A stretch of DNA of 64,000 nucleotides, taken from contig CM068378.1 in the NCBI GenBank assembly GCA_034770075.1, positions 46,714,508 through 46,778,507 of the forward strand, read 5' to 3'. The notes beneath the pieces are model-generated. The model searched no databases, had not been told where the DNA came from, and saw nothing but the letters and a program-made list of their open reading frames with translations. The stretch's first letter is position 1; each line of letters starts with the position of its first letter. Source of the stretch: Aralia elata (lineage: Eukaryota > Streptophyta > Magnoliopsida > Apiales > Araliaceae). The translations under genes were made by a program, and so were the position numbers. Positions 38,076-50,000 of this stretch are shown one piece after another.

Positions 38076-39985
38076 CTAAAGCCAATCGCCATGGTATCTA
38101 ATACCCATCTTCTCTAAGTGACGATCGAACTGCTGTTGTGTTAAAACTTTAGTAAATAGATCTGTAATGTTGTCTTGAAAGTCTACACGCTCCAGGGTGG
38201 CATCTCCTCTTTCAATGACTTCTCTAATCAAATGAAACCGTCGCAACACGTGTTTGGATTTCAGATGAGACCTGGGTTCCTTAGCCTGTGCAATAGCTCC
38301 AGTGTTGTCACAAAATAAAGGTACGACTCCTCTAACGCTAGGAACCACTCCAAGTTCAGTTATGAACTTCTTCATCCAAACAGCTTCCTTTGCCGCTTCA
38401 CTTGCAGCTATGTACTCTGTCTCTGTCACTGAATCAACAACTGTTTGCTGCTTGGAAATTTTTCAACTCAATGCGCCACCATTTAAGGTAAATACATACC
38501 CTAAAACAGATTGACTGTTATCTTGGTCTGTTTGAAAACTTGAGTCTGTATAGCTATCTAGTTTTAATTCAGACCCACATAGACAAGAAATACATCCTTA
38601 GTTCTTCTTAAGTACTTTATGATATTTTTCACTACTTTCTAGTGCTTTTCTCATGGATTTGACTGATATCTACTTGTTACACTAAGTGCATGAGCGACAT
38701 CTGGTCTAGTACATATCATACCGTATATAATAGATCCTATTGCTAAAGCATAAGGAATCTTACTCCTACGGATCCTCTCCTCAAGTGTCTTTGGGGCTAT
38801 TTCTTGGAGAGATGTATTCCATGACTCATCAGCATGAGACCTCTCTTGGAATCCTCCATGCTAAACTTCTTTAGCATCAAGTTAATGTACTTTCCTTGGG
38901 TCAAGCCAAGCATCCTTTTAGATCTGTCTCTATAGATCTTTATCCCCAAAATATAGGATGCCTCACCCAAGTCCTTCATGGAGAAGTGTTTAGATAACCA
39001 AATTTTGATCGACTATAGCATAGGAACATCATCCCCTATCAGTAATATATCATCAACATATAATACAAGGAATAAAACAACACTCCCACTAACCTTCTTG
39101 TACACATAAGGTTCATCCTCATTTTTGATAAAATCAAACTTTTTGATTATCTTATCAAAACGGATGTTACACCTTCGAGAAGCTTGCTTCAATCCATAAA
39201 TGGATCGTTGTAGCTTAAAGACTTGGTTTGTTCCAACCGTTGAAACAAAACCCTCTGGCTGTATCATATATAAATTCTCCTCAAGCTCTCCATTGAGGAA
39301 GGTCGTTTTCACGTCCATTTACCAGATCTCGTAGTCATAATAAGCTGCAATTACAAGCAAAATCCGAATGGACTTGAGCATAGCTATTGGTGAGAAGGTT
39401 TCATCATAGTCAACTCCTTGTCTTTATTTGAAACCTTTTGCAACCAGTCGGGCCTTATAGGTCTCTACCTTGTCGTCCCCTCCAGTCTTTCTCTTAAAGA
39501 CGCATTTACACCCAATAGGCTTAATGCCCTCAGGTGGTGAAACCAATGTCCATACTTGGTTTTCATACATGGAGTCCATATCAGATTTCATGGCTTTTAG
39601 ACATTTCTCTGAGTTTTTACTACTCATAGCCTCTTCGTAAGTCAATGGATCATCATCATCTATGATGCGTACCTCATCATCATCTTCTGTGATGAATCCA
39701 TACCTATTAGGTATCTTCGGTACTCTTCTATATTTACGAATAGGTTGTGGTACAGTAGCTTCTTCCACTTGGTCAGGTACCTGACTTTGATCCGTAGTTT
39801 TTTGTGGTTCTTGTACTTCTTTAAGATATATCTTACTCCCACTGACCCCTTGAAGGATAAACTCCTTTCCAAGAAGGCAACATGTTTTGCAACAAACACC
39901 TTTTGATCAGTAGGATGATAGACATAATACCCTACAGTTTCTTTAGGGTATCCCACAAATCTACACTTGTCGGATCTAGTCTTTA
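38076..39985 (-). pseudogene. copia pol: integrase C-terminus, reverse transcriptase, RNase H
   Basis: Read on the minus strand from 39985: end of the integrase region (SDKCRFVGYPKE), then a frameshift near 39850; the RT N-terminal part with VWTLV and CKCVFKRK; a TAA near 39424; a TAA just before MDVKTTFLNG; RT with the YVDD catalytic motif in 39013-39318; and a broken thumb region. RNase H follows, with several stops between 38430 and 38800, then TETEYIA and SKHVL-type blocks up to the stop at 38076. Fragments are spread over two frames. The gene continues across the gypsy insertion at 50916. It is not functional. Copia assignment is firm from motifs and domain order; I do not assign a lineage. 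Confidence 0.9.
39981..39985. repeat. Target-site duplication cttta, left copy
   Basis: Matches 50916-50920; both lie in the copia reading frame, and the duplicated bases account exactly for the codon junction. Confidence 0.92.
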
Positions 39986-40277
39986 TGTAATATCCCGAAT
40001 GTTTATGAGTTAGCAAATCATGATATTAAATTATTATGATGATTGTGTCATAGAATGATCCTTAGAAAAGGAAATTGATGGATTAAAGAAAGGATAATAC
40101 TCAGAGTATAATTGAGTTGATAAAGGTTATAGAATAAAACCTACAAGATTTGTTAAGGAAGTGGATTAGATAGGCGATGTAAAACCCTATGATATAGTAA
40201 TGCGTTGAAATAATTCAACGACAAAATTTTGGAAGAAGGTTTACGCAAACCGAGTAAGAGAGGTTCGATATTTGTGA

Positions 40278-40322
40278 TTCCGAGGACGGAATCCTTATAA
40301 GGAGGGAAGGATGTGACAACCC
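40278..40322 (+). repeat. Polypurine tract plus LTR-start copy inside the LTR
   Basis: cgaggacggaatcc, then aaggagggaagga, then TGTGACAACCC. Also at about 46930-46973 in the other LTR. The genuine 3' LTR junction at 46602-46645 has the same order (cgaggacgaaattc, purines, TGTAATATC). Confidence 0.72.
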
Positions 40323-42439
40323 GGATTTTCGAGAATAATTATAATAAGAATTTAATATAGAATAATTCTTATTATGAGTCGCGTTTGAATATATATATGT
40401 GTTATATATATATTTATGTGATTAAATTGATGAGCTTAATATGTATATATATAAATGTGAAATATATACATAGATTCAGAATGAACGAGTTAATAGTTAA
40501 TTATTGTAACGATCGCGAGTCGTGGGTAGCTGGATAATCTGAGCTTAGGAATATTATTGAATAAAATAGACTTTTATTAATAATATTATGTGTTAAGCGT
40601 TTAAAGGTTATATTATGACCTAGATTATGTGTAGACGATGATTAGTATGTGTAAAAGTGTTCGTATGAGCTAATTTGGTGGTTTCGAGAAAAATCGCTAG
40701 AGTACTATTTATTGGATTAAATAAATAGTTGATGGTTAATAATATTGAACGAGTAATTGTTGTAAAGACGCTAACCCAAAATATGGGTGGGATATATGTG
40801 CGATGATGTATATGATTATGGGGAGTTAATCGTGAATAGCAACGATCGCGAATCGTGAATACCCTTGTAATTTGGGTTTATTAATATTATTAAATGGATT
40901 AAATATTATTTTTATGTGATGTCCTTTAAGGTTATTTTATAACCTGGATGATGTCAATGTATGAAGTTTTATGCGTTATTGAATCGTAGGAGTGAATAAT
41001 TGATTTTGCGAAAGATCGCAAAATCACTATTCACGTGGCACGTTTCCCGAGGCACTATTCACGCCATAAAATTTTTGTGTCTTTTTCGATGTTGAATAAT
41101 TTCATAAATACGTGTATGCGTATGAATAATTTTTTCAAGTGTCAGAAATTTTATTTGAGCTGATACGTGATTTTATCCGTATCCGAAATGTAAGATATGG
41201 GTGTTCCAAATATTTGGACAAATCCCACAATAATTATTTTGCGTCCCAATATTTATGGTAATACCCATTTTAATTTTGGGTAGAGTTATTTACCAGTTTT
41301 GGTACAAAAGTGGGAGTTTTCGGATATATTTTTGGTGTTTTCGGGTATTTATTTTGGCTTGTTACTCCAAGTGGGAACCACCCAACCACATTAGACCAAT
41401 CAAATGAGAGCAAGGAGGGAGAGATTGCTGGCAAGCTTAGAAAAATTGGCCACCTTGAGCCACTCCCATTTTTCTCCCACTTCTCCCTAAATTCCTCCAC
41501 TCTCCCAAGTAATTCAAACCACTCCATTCTCTCTTGCACCATTTTCTTTCTTCCTTGTTCAGCTGATAGAGATAGAGAGAGAGAGCTGCCGGAGAGAGAA
41601 GGAGGAAAAGTCGCCGGAGGTCGCCGGAAAAAAAGTGGAAGAAGTTCGCCGGAAAAAGGAAGGAGGAAGAAGAAGAAGGCACGGGGGAAAGAGTGAGAGA
41701 AACCAAGCAAGAGGAGCCACTCTAATGAACTCTAGCTAGCTTCTCTATCATCTATAAGAGATTTACAGAGGTAACATCTCATTAAATCCATTTCGTTTGA
41801 GTTTTGTAAAAGATTTCCCAAAGTTTTTGGTTTTAGAGCTTTTATGCTCATGGGTTGGTTTTCTTGCGATTCTTGTTGGTTTTGTTTGTGTTGGATGTTT
41901 GTAAATGTTGTTAAGAGGTTATGTAAGCCATTAATAACATCAAAGTGGAATAAAAACGCAATAAATCCGTACCTATGCTTAAGGAGGATGAAGAACATGA
42001 AGAACAATGAACTTTGGACATGAATTTGGACATTTGGACAAATTTTAGTGGACATGTAGCTTTGATTTTGTGTTTGGTTAATTTAGTTGCTGGTATGATG
42101 TTGTACTTCCATGGGTTATGAAGTTAACCCAGTTGGAATGGAGTAAAAAGGGATTAAAACAAAGATTTGGTGATGATTTTTGTGAAGAACACCAAGAACA
42201 CCAAGAACACGAAAATATAGCATGAGTTGATACTTTGGCCTAAGATTTGGCCATGTTAATATTAATGGATAGCTCTGAATTTTTGATATGTTGTAGCCCT
42301 ATGTCTTAGGAGTCCATAGAGTCCGGAACGGACCAATTTGAACGTGTATTGAGGGAGTTATGGTGGTTGGAAGCAAGATAGGTCTAGAACACCAAAACAG
42401 AGCATTCCGGGAAGCAAAACGGGTTGGAGACTCAGGTCA

Positions 42440-42540
42440 AGCGCCTACGGCGCTGGGTAGGCGCTGGCCACGAGTCCAGCTACTGCAATAGAGCACTTTA
42501 GGCGCTGGTCATAGGCCATTTTGAGCGCCTACAACGCTGG
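42440..42540. repeat. GC word array agcgcctacggcgct / taggcgctgg
   Basis: agcgcctac starts at 42440 and 42524; aggcgctgg at 42459 and 42500. Arms AGCGCC and GGCGCT surround a 3 bp loop. The copy in the 3' LTR (49134-49235) has lost several CpGs. Confidence 0.75.
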
Positions 42541-43660
42541 ATAAGAGACTGTGCAAACAGCTCCGACGTCCTTTAGTAAAATGGGCATAACTTTCTCATA
42601 TGAACTCGGATTGAGGTGATTCAAGATGATTCGGAAAGAGAACGAGTAGACCTACAACTTTAGTTCTTTAAGTTGTTCGATTTGAGGTAGGTATCAATTC
42701 CCAAATTGACCATTTGTGTGACTGATGTATTTTTAGAGGCAATCGAAGAGTGTCGGGCATGCGCGTAAGCATGCGTAATGCTCCTCACAATGTTAAATGA
42801 TGTTCTAATTTCTAAAACATGAATATTATGATTTATAATGACAGTTAACTTAACCAATGAGTATTGGATAAATTGAATGGGCATGTTAGGCGTACGCAAA
42901 TGCATGTCGCCTCGGCGTTCGAATAATCAAGTTTGGCGTATAGACGTGCAAGCGTCGTAACGCCGTAACTAGTGTGTATAATCTTGTTTAATATTGTGTT
43001 TCTAATAATAATGAAACATGATAGTGTGTTATAAACCAATGTATGAGCATGCTAAGCACATGCAAACGAGGCGAATTAGGTGTGTGACGTGTAAACGTCG
43101 AAACGCCACGTAAAGTGTTAAAGAACTTAAATAGTGTTTCGATTTAAACAAAATGAACATTATAAGATATGAAGTGGTTTTATAATATAAACCATTATAT
43201 GAAGCCTTTTTAGTGGCTAATTGGTATTTTATTGTTAAATAAATTGTGTAGGATATTTGAAGGACGAGCCATCATAATTTGACAAGGAACGCTTAAAGGC
43301 AAGTTCTTTTAGTAACTTGTTAACTTGTTTAAATGTATTGATGTACATGACTTGATTACTAAATCTTTCACTATTATGTGGATTATATGAGAGCATGATT
43401 AAAGTGTGCATAATGTGCAATTATGTGACTATATTGTTCTATGTGGAACTTGAATTATTGTAAATATACAATGTGAGATGCATGAAGTATGCTATGAGAT
43501 ATATGATGCATATATATGGATGAATTGCATAAGATTTATAATGCATGAGTAAGATGCATTGTATGAGAATCATGATGCATGGATAAAATGCAAACATATG
43601 TGTTACGTGAAGCATGAAATGTGAAAACTGTCAGTTCTTGCTGAGCCGTCGTGCTCATTC

Positions 43661-43682
43661 TTGCAAAAATAAAACTTTTGCA
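43661..43682. terminator. Possible hairpin, tgcaaaa...ttttgca
   Basis: TGCAAAA and TTTTGCA arms around an A/T loop, after cttgctgagccgtcgtgctc. Conserved in the other LTR (50354-50375) and in reverse in the solo LTR (near 28842-28863). It could form an RNA 3'-end structure; unproven. Confidence 0.35.
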
Positions 43683-44820
43683 GATTTACGATGCAATGCA
43701 ATTATCTTGATATCGTGATGATAAGGATTAGAGGCGCATGGAAACAGGAAGGTTGCTAAATGTCCCTTTACTGTAATTATTTAGCTATGATGACGGTATA
43801 TGATGTACGTGAATTTGACTATGTAAACCCTGAGTTAGAAATGAAGGTTATCCATTATAATATTTATGATGTGATTATGTTAGTTACTTGTTATAGTAAA
43901 CTACAAGAATGTCGATGTTGTATAAAGGACATTTTTATAACGAATGTATTGGTTATTGAATAACCTTGCGAATATTCAGGGATTGGATAAAGTCAGAATC
44001 TGAACCTTGCGTTCACACATGAGATATTGTAAAGGATCATGGTATTTATTCAACCTTGGTCATAAGTGTTTTATTTAAGGTCTTCGTGCCTGGGATTAGA
44101 TGAGGATATGTTGTTATATTATTGTAATTACATATTTTTTTAGTAAACCTATGTTGTATGGGTAGTACCGTGACGCGTCAGAATCGGGTTCAAGGTAAGA
44201 CCCGAGTTTCGGGGGCGTGACAAGTTGGTATCAAAGCTGATAGGTTATAAACCTTAGGTAAGAGTACCTTAGGCTATAACTGTAGTGAAGAAAGATAATA
44301 ATGATGAAGATAGTGAAGGAATAAAACTCAAATAGAGTTTAATTGATAGTAAATGAATTTAGAAAATTCATAGTAAGAGTTGAGATATATATAAGACGAT
44401 TCAAAGAAGAATCTCGATGCATTATAAAAGATGAGAATTAGGAGTTACCTGACTCTAGTGATAAAGATGATAAGTGTTGATAAATATACGAGGTCTATAA
44501 GACAAAGATGCAATAAAATCATATATTATGATTAAAGAGAAGAGTATAGAAGGTCATAGGATGAAACGATCGTAGGATAAGAAAGATCGTAATGTAAAAC
44601 GATTGTAGAGTAAGATCACGATGTGATTGGATTAAGTCATAGAATGACAGATGATCAATTGAATGATTGAAAACTTTAGCTGAATGCTATAGATAGATGG
44701 TACTATGAGATAGTATGAGTAAAACTCGGAAAGAGTTATGGGTGATGAAACACGAATTAAATTCTTGTTAAGCAACGAGTAAGCTAGGATTGGGGGTGAT
44801 TTCAATTGAGGACTCATGTT

Positions 44821-45060
44821 AGTGGCTGAGTTGTACAATTCCTTGTATGGGCGGGGGATTCGTGCTTGGTTTGAGAACCACTTAGCTTCCTATATCGGTA
44901 TAGTGGTTGAGTTGAACAATTCCTTGTATGGGCGGGGAATTTGTGCTTGGTGTAACAACCCCTTAGCCTCCTATATTGATTAGTGGCCGAGTTGATCGAT
45001 TCCTTGTATGGGCAGGGGATTGTGATGGGTTCGACAATCACTTAGCTTCCTATATTGATA
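44821..45060. repeat. Three tandem units of about 80 bp
   Basis: Units begin agtggctgagttg (44821), agtggttgagttg (44902) and agtggccgagttg (44982); each contains attccttgtatgggc and ends in a cttagc-type block with ctatat. Confidence 0.85.
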
Positions 45061-46195
45061 ATCGTTGGAACCTAGTATCGCGCTATCGCTATACGTATGA
45101 CGAGAAGGTGATTCTTTTCTCATATCTATATTTGATGGTTAGAGAATAATAAGATTAGGTGCGAGTTCTTGAAACTCATACTTATGGTAAGTTCGTGACT
45201 CATAATCATATGGTCTGGTGGAACCCCTCAGCGAATGGACGATTTTGGTCTGACTAGGATAAGTTTCTAAACCCATATGATTGTGGTAAGTTCCTGAACT
45301 CATAATGTGTGGTAAGTTTGATGAACTATATTGGGGGTATCGAAAGGTTGTGGATTTAGAACTGTGAATTCTCAAAATGATGAGCATTGATGGAGGTAGA
45401 AATAGATAGAATTATTAAATAGTGGAGAAATGGGAGAAATTGAAGTTGATGAGGAGACATGGATATTCCAAATCTTCTAGCTATGCTAGACTTCGAAATT
45501 TATTGACTTCGTGCTAACATTTGCACTTTTGCTCTTCGAAAAATGTATGGGGCCAGATTTTTGGACAAGGATTTTAAATTTACTATTATTCATATGTCTA
45601 TGCTAATAGTTTCGGCTAGACAAAGTTGATTTGAAAATATCAAAATGTATTTTTAAATTGTCATCAATGCATCATGAAACCTAGTATAGAATGACAGATG
45701 ATGGAGTCATCAATGCAGATTAACCTAGTGTTGGATGTGATCATAGTATCGTCAACCCACTATGGTATGATGTAGTATGACAAAATCACGAAATGATGGA
45801 ATCCTCAACGGACTGTAGAAACAGTGCGGTATCATGATGTCATAAAATGATTTTTGTTTTCTTTAAAGTATGAAAAAGTATGCCAATTGAGTTGGCTAAA
45901 ATAATTCGATTGATGTCCGAATTGTTAATAAAAGTCTAAGCTATTTGATTCGGCTAGACAAATGTTGTAATGTGTTTATGAAATTCAAGCATTATTTGAT
46001 AATTTATGCCTAAACCAAATTGTTTTGGTGCGGAATTTTGTAGTAAGCTGAGGTGAACAACCCTATTATTGGGGTATTTGATGTCGGAAAAAATCCCGAC
46101 TGACCCTATGGTGGTCAAGCAAACGCATATAGTCGTTTAGCTAGAAAGTTGTGCACAACGTCAGAGTACAAAGGGCTGATCACCTGGCGTACGGA

Positions 46196-46349
46196 GGTAG
46201 ATTACCTTTTTCTTAATTGAAATCGGTAGGGGTAGTAATACTCGTAAACCTCTATGTTCATGGTCTTTATGGGGTAGATTACCTTTTTATTAATTAAAAT
46301 CGGTAGGGGTAGTAATACCCGTAAACCTCTATGGTCATGGTCTTTATGG
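46196..46349. repeat. 77 bp tandem duplication
   Basis: ggtagattaccttttt starts at 46196 and 46273; both copies end in tggtctttatgg. Confidence 0.85.
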
Positions 46350-46621
46350 CCCCTCAGCATAATATGAAAAGTTTTTAAGGAATATTTTTTTTCCTATTTG
46401 TTCAAGTTACTTCACAATTATTAAACAATTGTTGAAGGTTCCTATTATTCGGGAAACTGATTGTGGGAAGGGTAATTTTCCCAGGGAGAAGTAGTCGTAG
46501 AATGCGATAATTTTAAGTGAATCCTTGAAAGAGGATAGTGTAAAGGTTAGATTGAAAACCTAGTTTTGATGGGTAGAATGAGCAAAGATGAATGCGTTGA
46601 AATTTCGAGGACGAAATTCTT

Positions 46622-46636
46622 AGAAGAATGGGTGAA
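46622..46636 (+). promoter_or_regulatory. Polypurine-like tract
   Basis: agaagaatgggtgaa immediately before the 3' LTR start TGTAATATC; two T residues make it imperfect. Confidence 0.6.
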
Positions 46637-47035
46637 TGTAATATCTCGAATGTTTATGAGTTAGCAAATCATGATATTAAATTATTATGATGATTGTGTC
46701 ATACAATGATCCTTAGAAAAGGAAATTGATGGATTAAAGAAAGGATAATACTCAGAGTATAATTGAGTTGATAAAGGTTATAGAATAAAACCTACAAGAT
46801 TTGTTAAGGAAGTGGATTAGATAGGCGATGTAAAACCCTATGATATAGTAATGCGTTGAAATAATTCAACGACAAAATTTTGGAAGAAGGTTTATGCAAA
46901 CCGAGTAAGAGAGGTTCGATATTTGTGATTCCGAGGACGGAATCCTTATAAGGAGAGAAGGATGTGACAACCCGGATTTTCGAGAATAATTATAATAAGA
47001 TTTTAATATAGAATAATTCTTATTATGAGTCGCGT

Positions 47036-47095
<60 letters not shown>

Positions 47096-50000
47096 TATAT
47101 ATATTTATGTGATTAAATTGATGAGCTTAATATGTATATATATAAATGTGAAATATATACATAGATTCAGAATGAATGAGTTAATAGTTAATTATTGTAA
47201 CGATCGCGAGTCGTGGGTAGCTGGATAATCCGAGCTTATGAATATTATTGAATAAAATAGACTTTTATTAATAATATTATGTGTTAAGCGTTTAAAGGTT
47301 ATATTATGACCTAGATTATGTGTAGACGATGATTAGTATGTGTAAAAGTGTTCGTATGAGCTAATTTGGTGGTTTCGAGAAAAATCGCTAGAGTACTATT
47401 TATTGGATTAAATAAATAGTTGATGGTTAATAATATTGAACGAGTAATTGTTGTAAAGACGCTAACCCAAAATATGGGTGGGATATATGTGCGATGATGT
47501 ATATGATTATGGGGAGTTAATCGTGAATAGCAACGATCGCGAATCGTGAATACCCTTGTAATTTGGGTTTATTAATATTATTAAATGGATTAAATATTAT
47601 TTTTATGTGATGTCCTTTAAGGTTATTTTATAACCTGGATGATGTCAATGTATGAAGTTTTATGCGTTATTGAATCGTAGGAGTGAATAATTGATTTTGC
47701 GAAAGATCACAAAATCACTATTCACGTGGCACGGTTCCCGAGGCACTATTCACGCCATAAAATTTTTGTGTCTTTTTCGATGTTGAATAATTTCATAAAT
47801 ACGTGTATGCGTACGAATAATTTTTCCAAGTGTCAGAAATTTTATTTGAGCTGATACGTGATTTTATCCGTATCCGAAATGTAAGATATGGGTGTTCCAA
47901 ATATTTGGACAAATCCCACAATAATTATTTTTATGCGTCCCAATATTTATGGTAATACCCATTTTAATTTTGGGTAGAGTTATTTACCAGTTTTGGTACA
48001 AAAGTGGGAGTTTTCGGATATATTTTTGGTGTTTTCGGGTATTTATTTTGGCTTGTTACTCCAAGTGGGAACCACCCAACCACATTAGACCAATCAAATG
48101 AGAGCAAGGAGGGAGAGATTGCTGGCAAGCTTAGAAAAATTGGCCACCTTGAGCCACTCCCATTTTTCTCCCACTTCTCCCTAAATTCCTCCACTCTCCC
48201 AAATAATTCAAACCACTCCATTCTCTCTTGCACCATTTTCTTTCTTCCTTGTTCAGCTGATAGAGATAGAGAGAGAGAGCTGCCGGAGAGAGAAGGAGGA
48301 AAAGTCGCCGGAGGTCGCCGGAAAAAAAGGGAAGAAGTTCGCCAGAAAAAGGAAGGAGAAAGAAGAAGAAGGCACGGGGGAAAGAGTGAGAGAAACCAAG
48401 CAAGAGGAGCCACTCTAATGAACTCTAGCTAGCTTCTCTATCATCTATAAGAGATTTACAGAGGTAACATCTCATTAAATCCATTTTGTTTGAGTTTTGT
48501 ATAAGATTTCCCAAACTTTTTGGTTTTAGAGCTTTTATGCTCATGGGTTGGTTTTCTTGCGATTCTTGTTGGTTTTGTTTGTGTTGGATGTTTGTAAATG
48601 TTGTTAAGAGGTTATGTAAGCCATTAATAACATCAAAGTGGAACAAAAATGCAATAAATCCGTACCTATGCTTAAGGAGGATGAAGAACATGAAGAACAA
48701 TGAACATTGCAAATGAATTTGGACATTTGGACAAATTTTAGTGGACATGTAGCTTTGATTTTGTGTTTGGTTAATTTAGTTGCTGGTATGATGTTGTACT
48801 TCCGTGGGTTATGAAGTTAACCTAGTTGGAATGGAGTAAAAAGGGATTAAAACAAAGATTTGGTGATGATTTTTGTGAAGAACACCAAGAACACCAAGAA
48901 CACGAAAATATAGCATGAGTTGATACTTTGGCCTAAGATTTGGCCATATTAATATTAATGGATAGCTCTGAATTTTTGATATGTTGTAGCCATATGTCTT
49001 AGGAGTCCATAGAGTCTGGAACGGACCAATTTGAACGTGTATTGAGGGAGTTATGGTGGTTGGAAGCAAGATAGTTCTAGAACACCAAAACAGAGCATTC
49101 CGGGAAGCAAAACGGGTTGGAGACTCAGGTCGAGCGCCTACGGCGCTGGGTAGGCATTGGCCACGAGTCTAGCTACTGCAATAGAGTGCTTTAGACGCTG
49201 GTCATAGGCCATTTTGAGCGCCTACAGCGCTGGACAAGAGACTGTGCAAATAGCTCCGACGTCCTTTAGTAAAATGGGCATAATTTTCTCATACGAACTC
49301 GGATTGAGGTGATTCAAGATTATTCGGAAAGAGAATGAGTAGACCTACAACTTTAGTTCTTTAAGTTTTTCGATTTGAGGTCGGTATCAATTCCCAAATT
49401 GACCATTTGTGTGACTAATGTGTTTTTAGAGGCAATCGAAGAGTGTCGGGCATGCGCGTAAGCATGCGTAATGCTCCTCACAATGTTAAATGATGTTCTA
49501 AGTTCTAAAACATGAATATTATGATTTATAATGACACTTAACTTAACCAATGAGTATTGGATAAATTGAATGGGCATGTTAGGCGTACGCAAATGCATGT
49601 CGCTTGGGCGTTCGAATAATCAAGTTTGGCGTATAGACGTGCAAGCGTCGTAACGCCGTAACTAGTGTGTATAATCTTGTTTAATATTGTGTTTCTAATA
49701 ATAATGAAACATGATAGTGTGTTATAAACCAATGTATGAGCATGCTAAGCACATGCAAAGGAGGCGAATTAGGTGTGTGACGTGTAAACGTCGAAACGCC
49801 GCGTAAAGTGTTAAAGAACTTAAATAGTGTTTCGATTTAAACAAAACGAACATTATAAGATATGAAGTGGGTTTATAATATAAACCATTATATGAAGCCT
49901 TTTTAGTGGCTAATTGGTATTTTATTGTTAAATAAATTGTGTAGGATATTTGAAGGACGAGCCATCATAATTTGACAAGGAACGCTTAAAGGCAAGTTCT

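Larger units (their letters stand above)
39986..44222 (+). repeat. 5' LTR of the non-autonomous gypsy element
   Basis: Starts tgtaatatcccgaatg, ends gggggcgtgaca. It contains an internal polypurine tract plus LTR-start copy at 40278-40322, a GC word array (42440-42540) and the agtaaaatgggcataac block near 42577. Frames such as 41310-41696 are repeated in the partner LTR and are not genes. Confidence 0.92.
44223..46636 (+). other. Internal region of the non-autonomous gypsy element, non-coding
   Basis: Contains the primer-binding site tggtatcaaagc at 44227-44238 (one base off the usual iMet complement), three tandem units of about 80 bp (44821-45060), a 77 bp tandem duplication (46196-46349), and a block near 46010-46365 that resembles the LTR of the 16911-28086 element. 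The open frames here are under 85 codons and look like chance. Confidence 0.75.

Noticed and set aside
41270..42055. Overlapping frames of 89-149 codons (also near 47964-48748)
   Set aside because: Low-complexity Ser/Pro/Arg translations of a purine/pyrimidine-rich LTR segment, duplicated because the LTR is duplicated.
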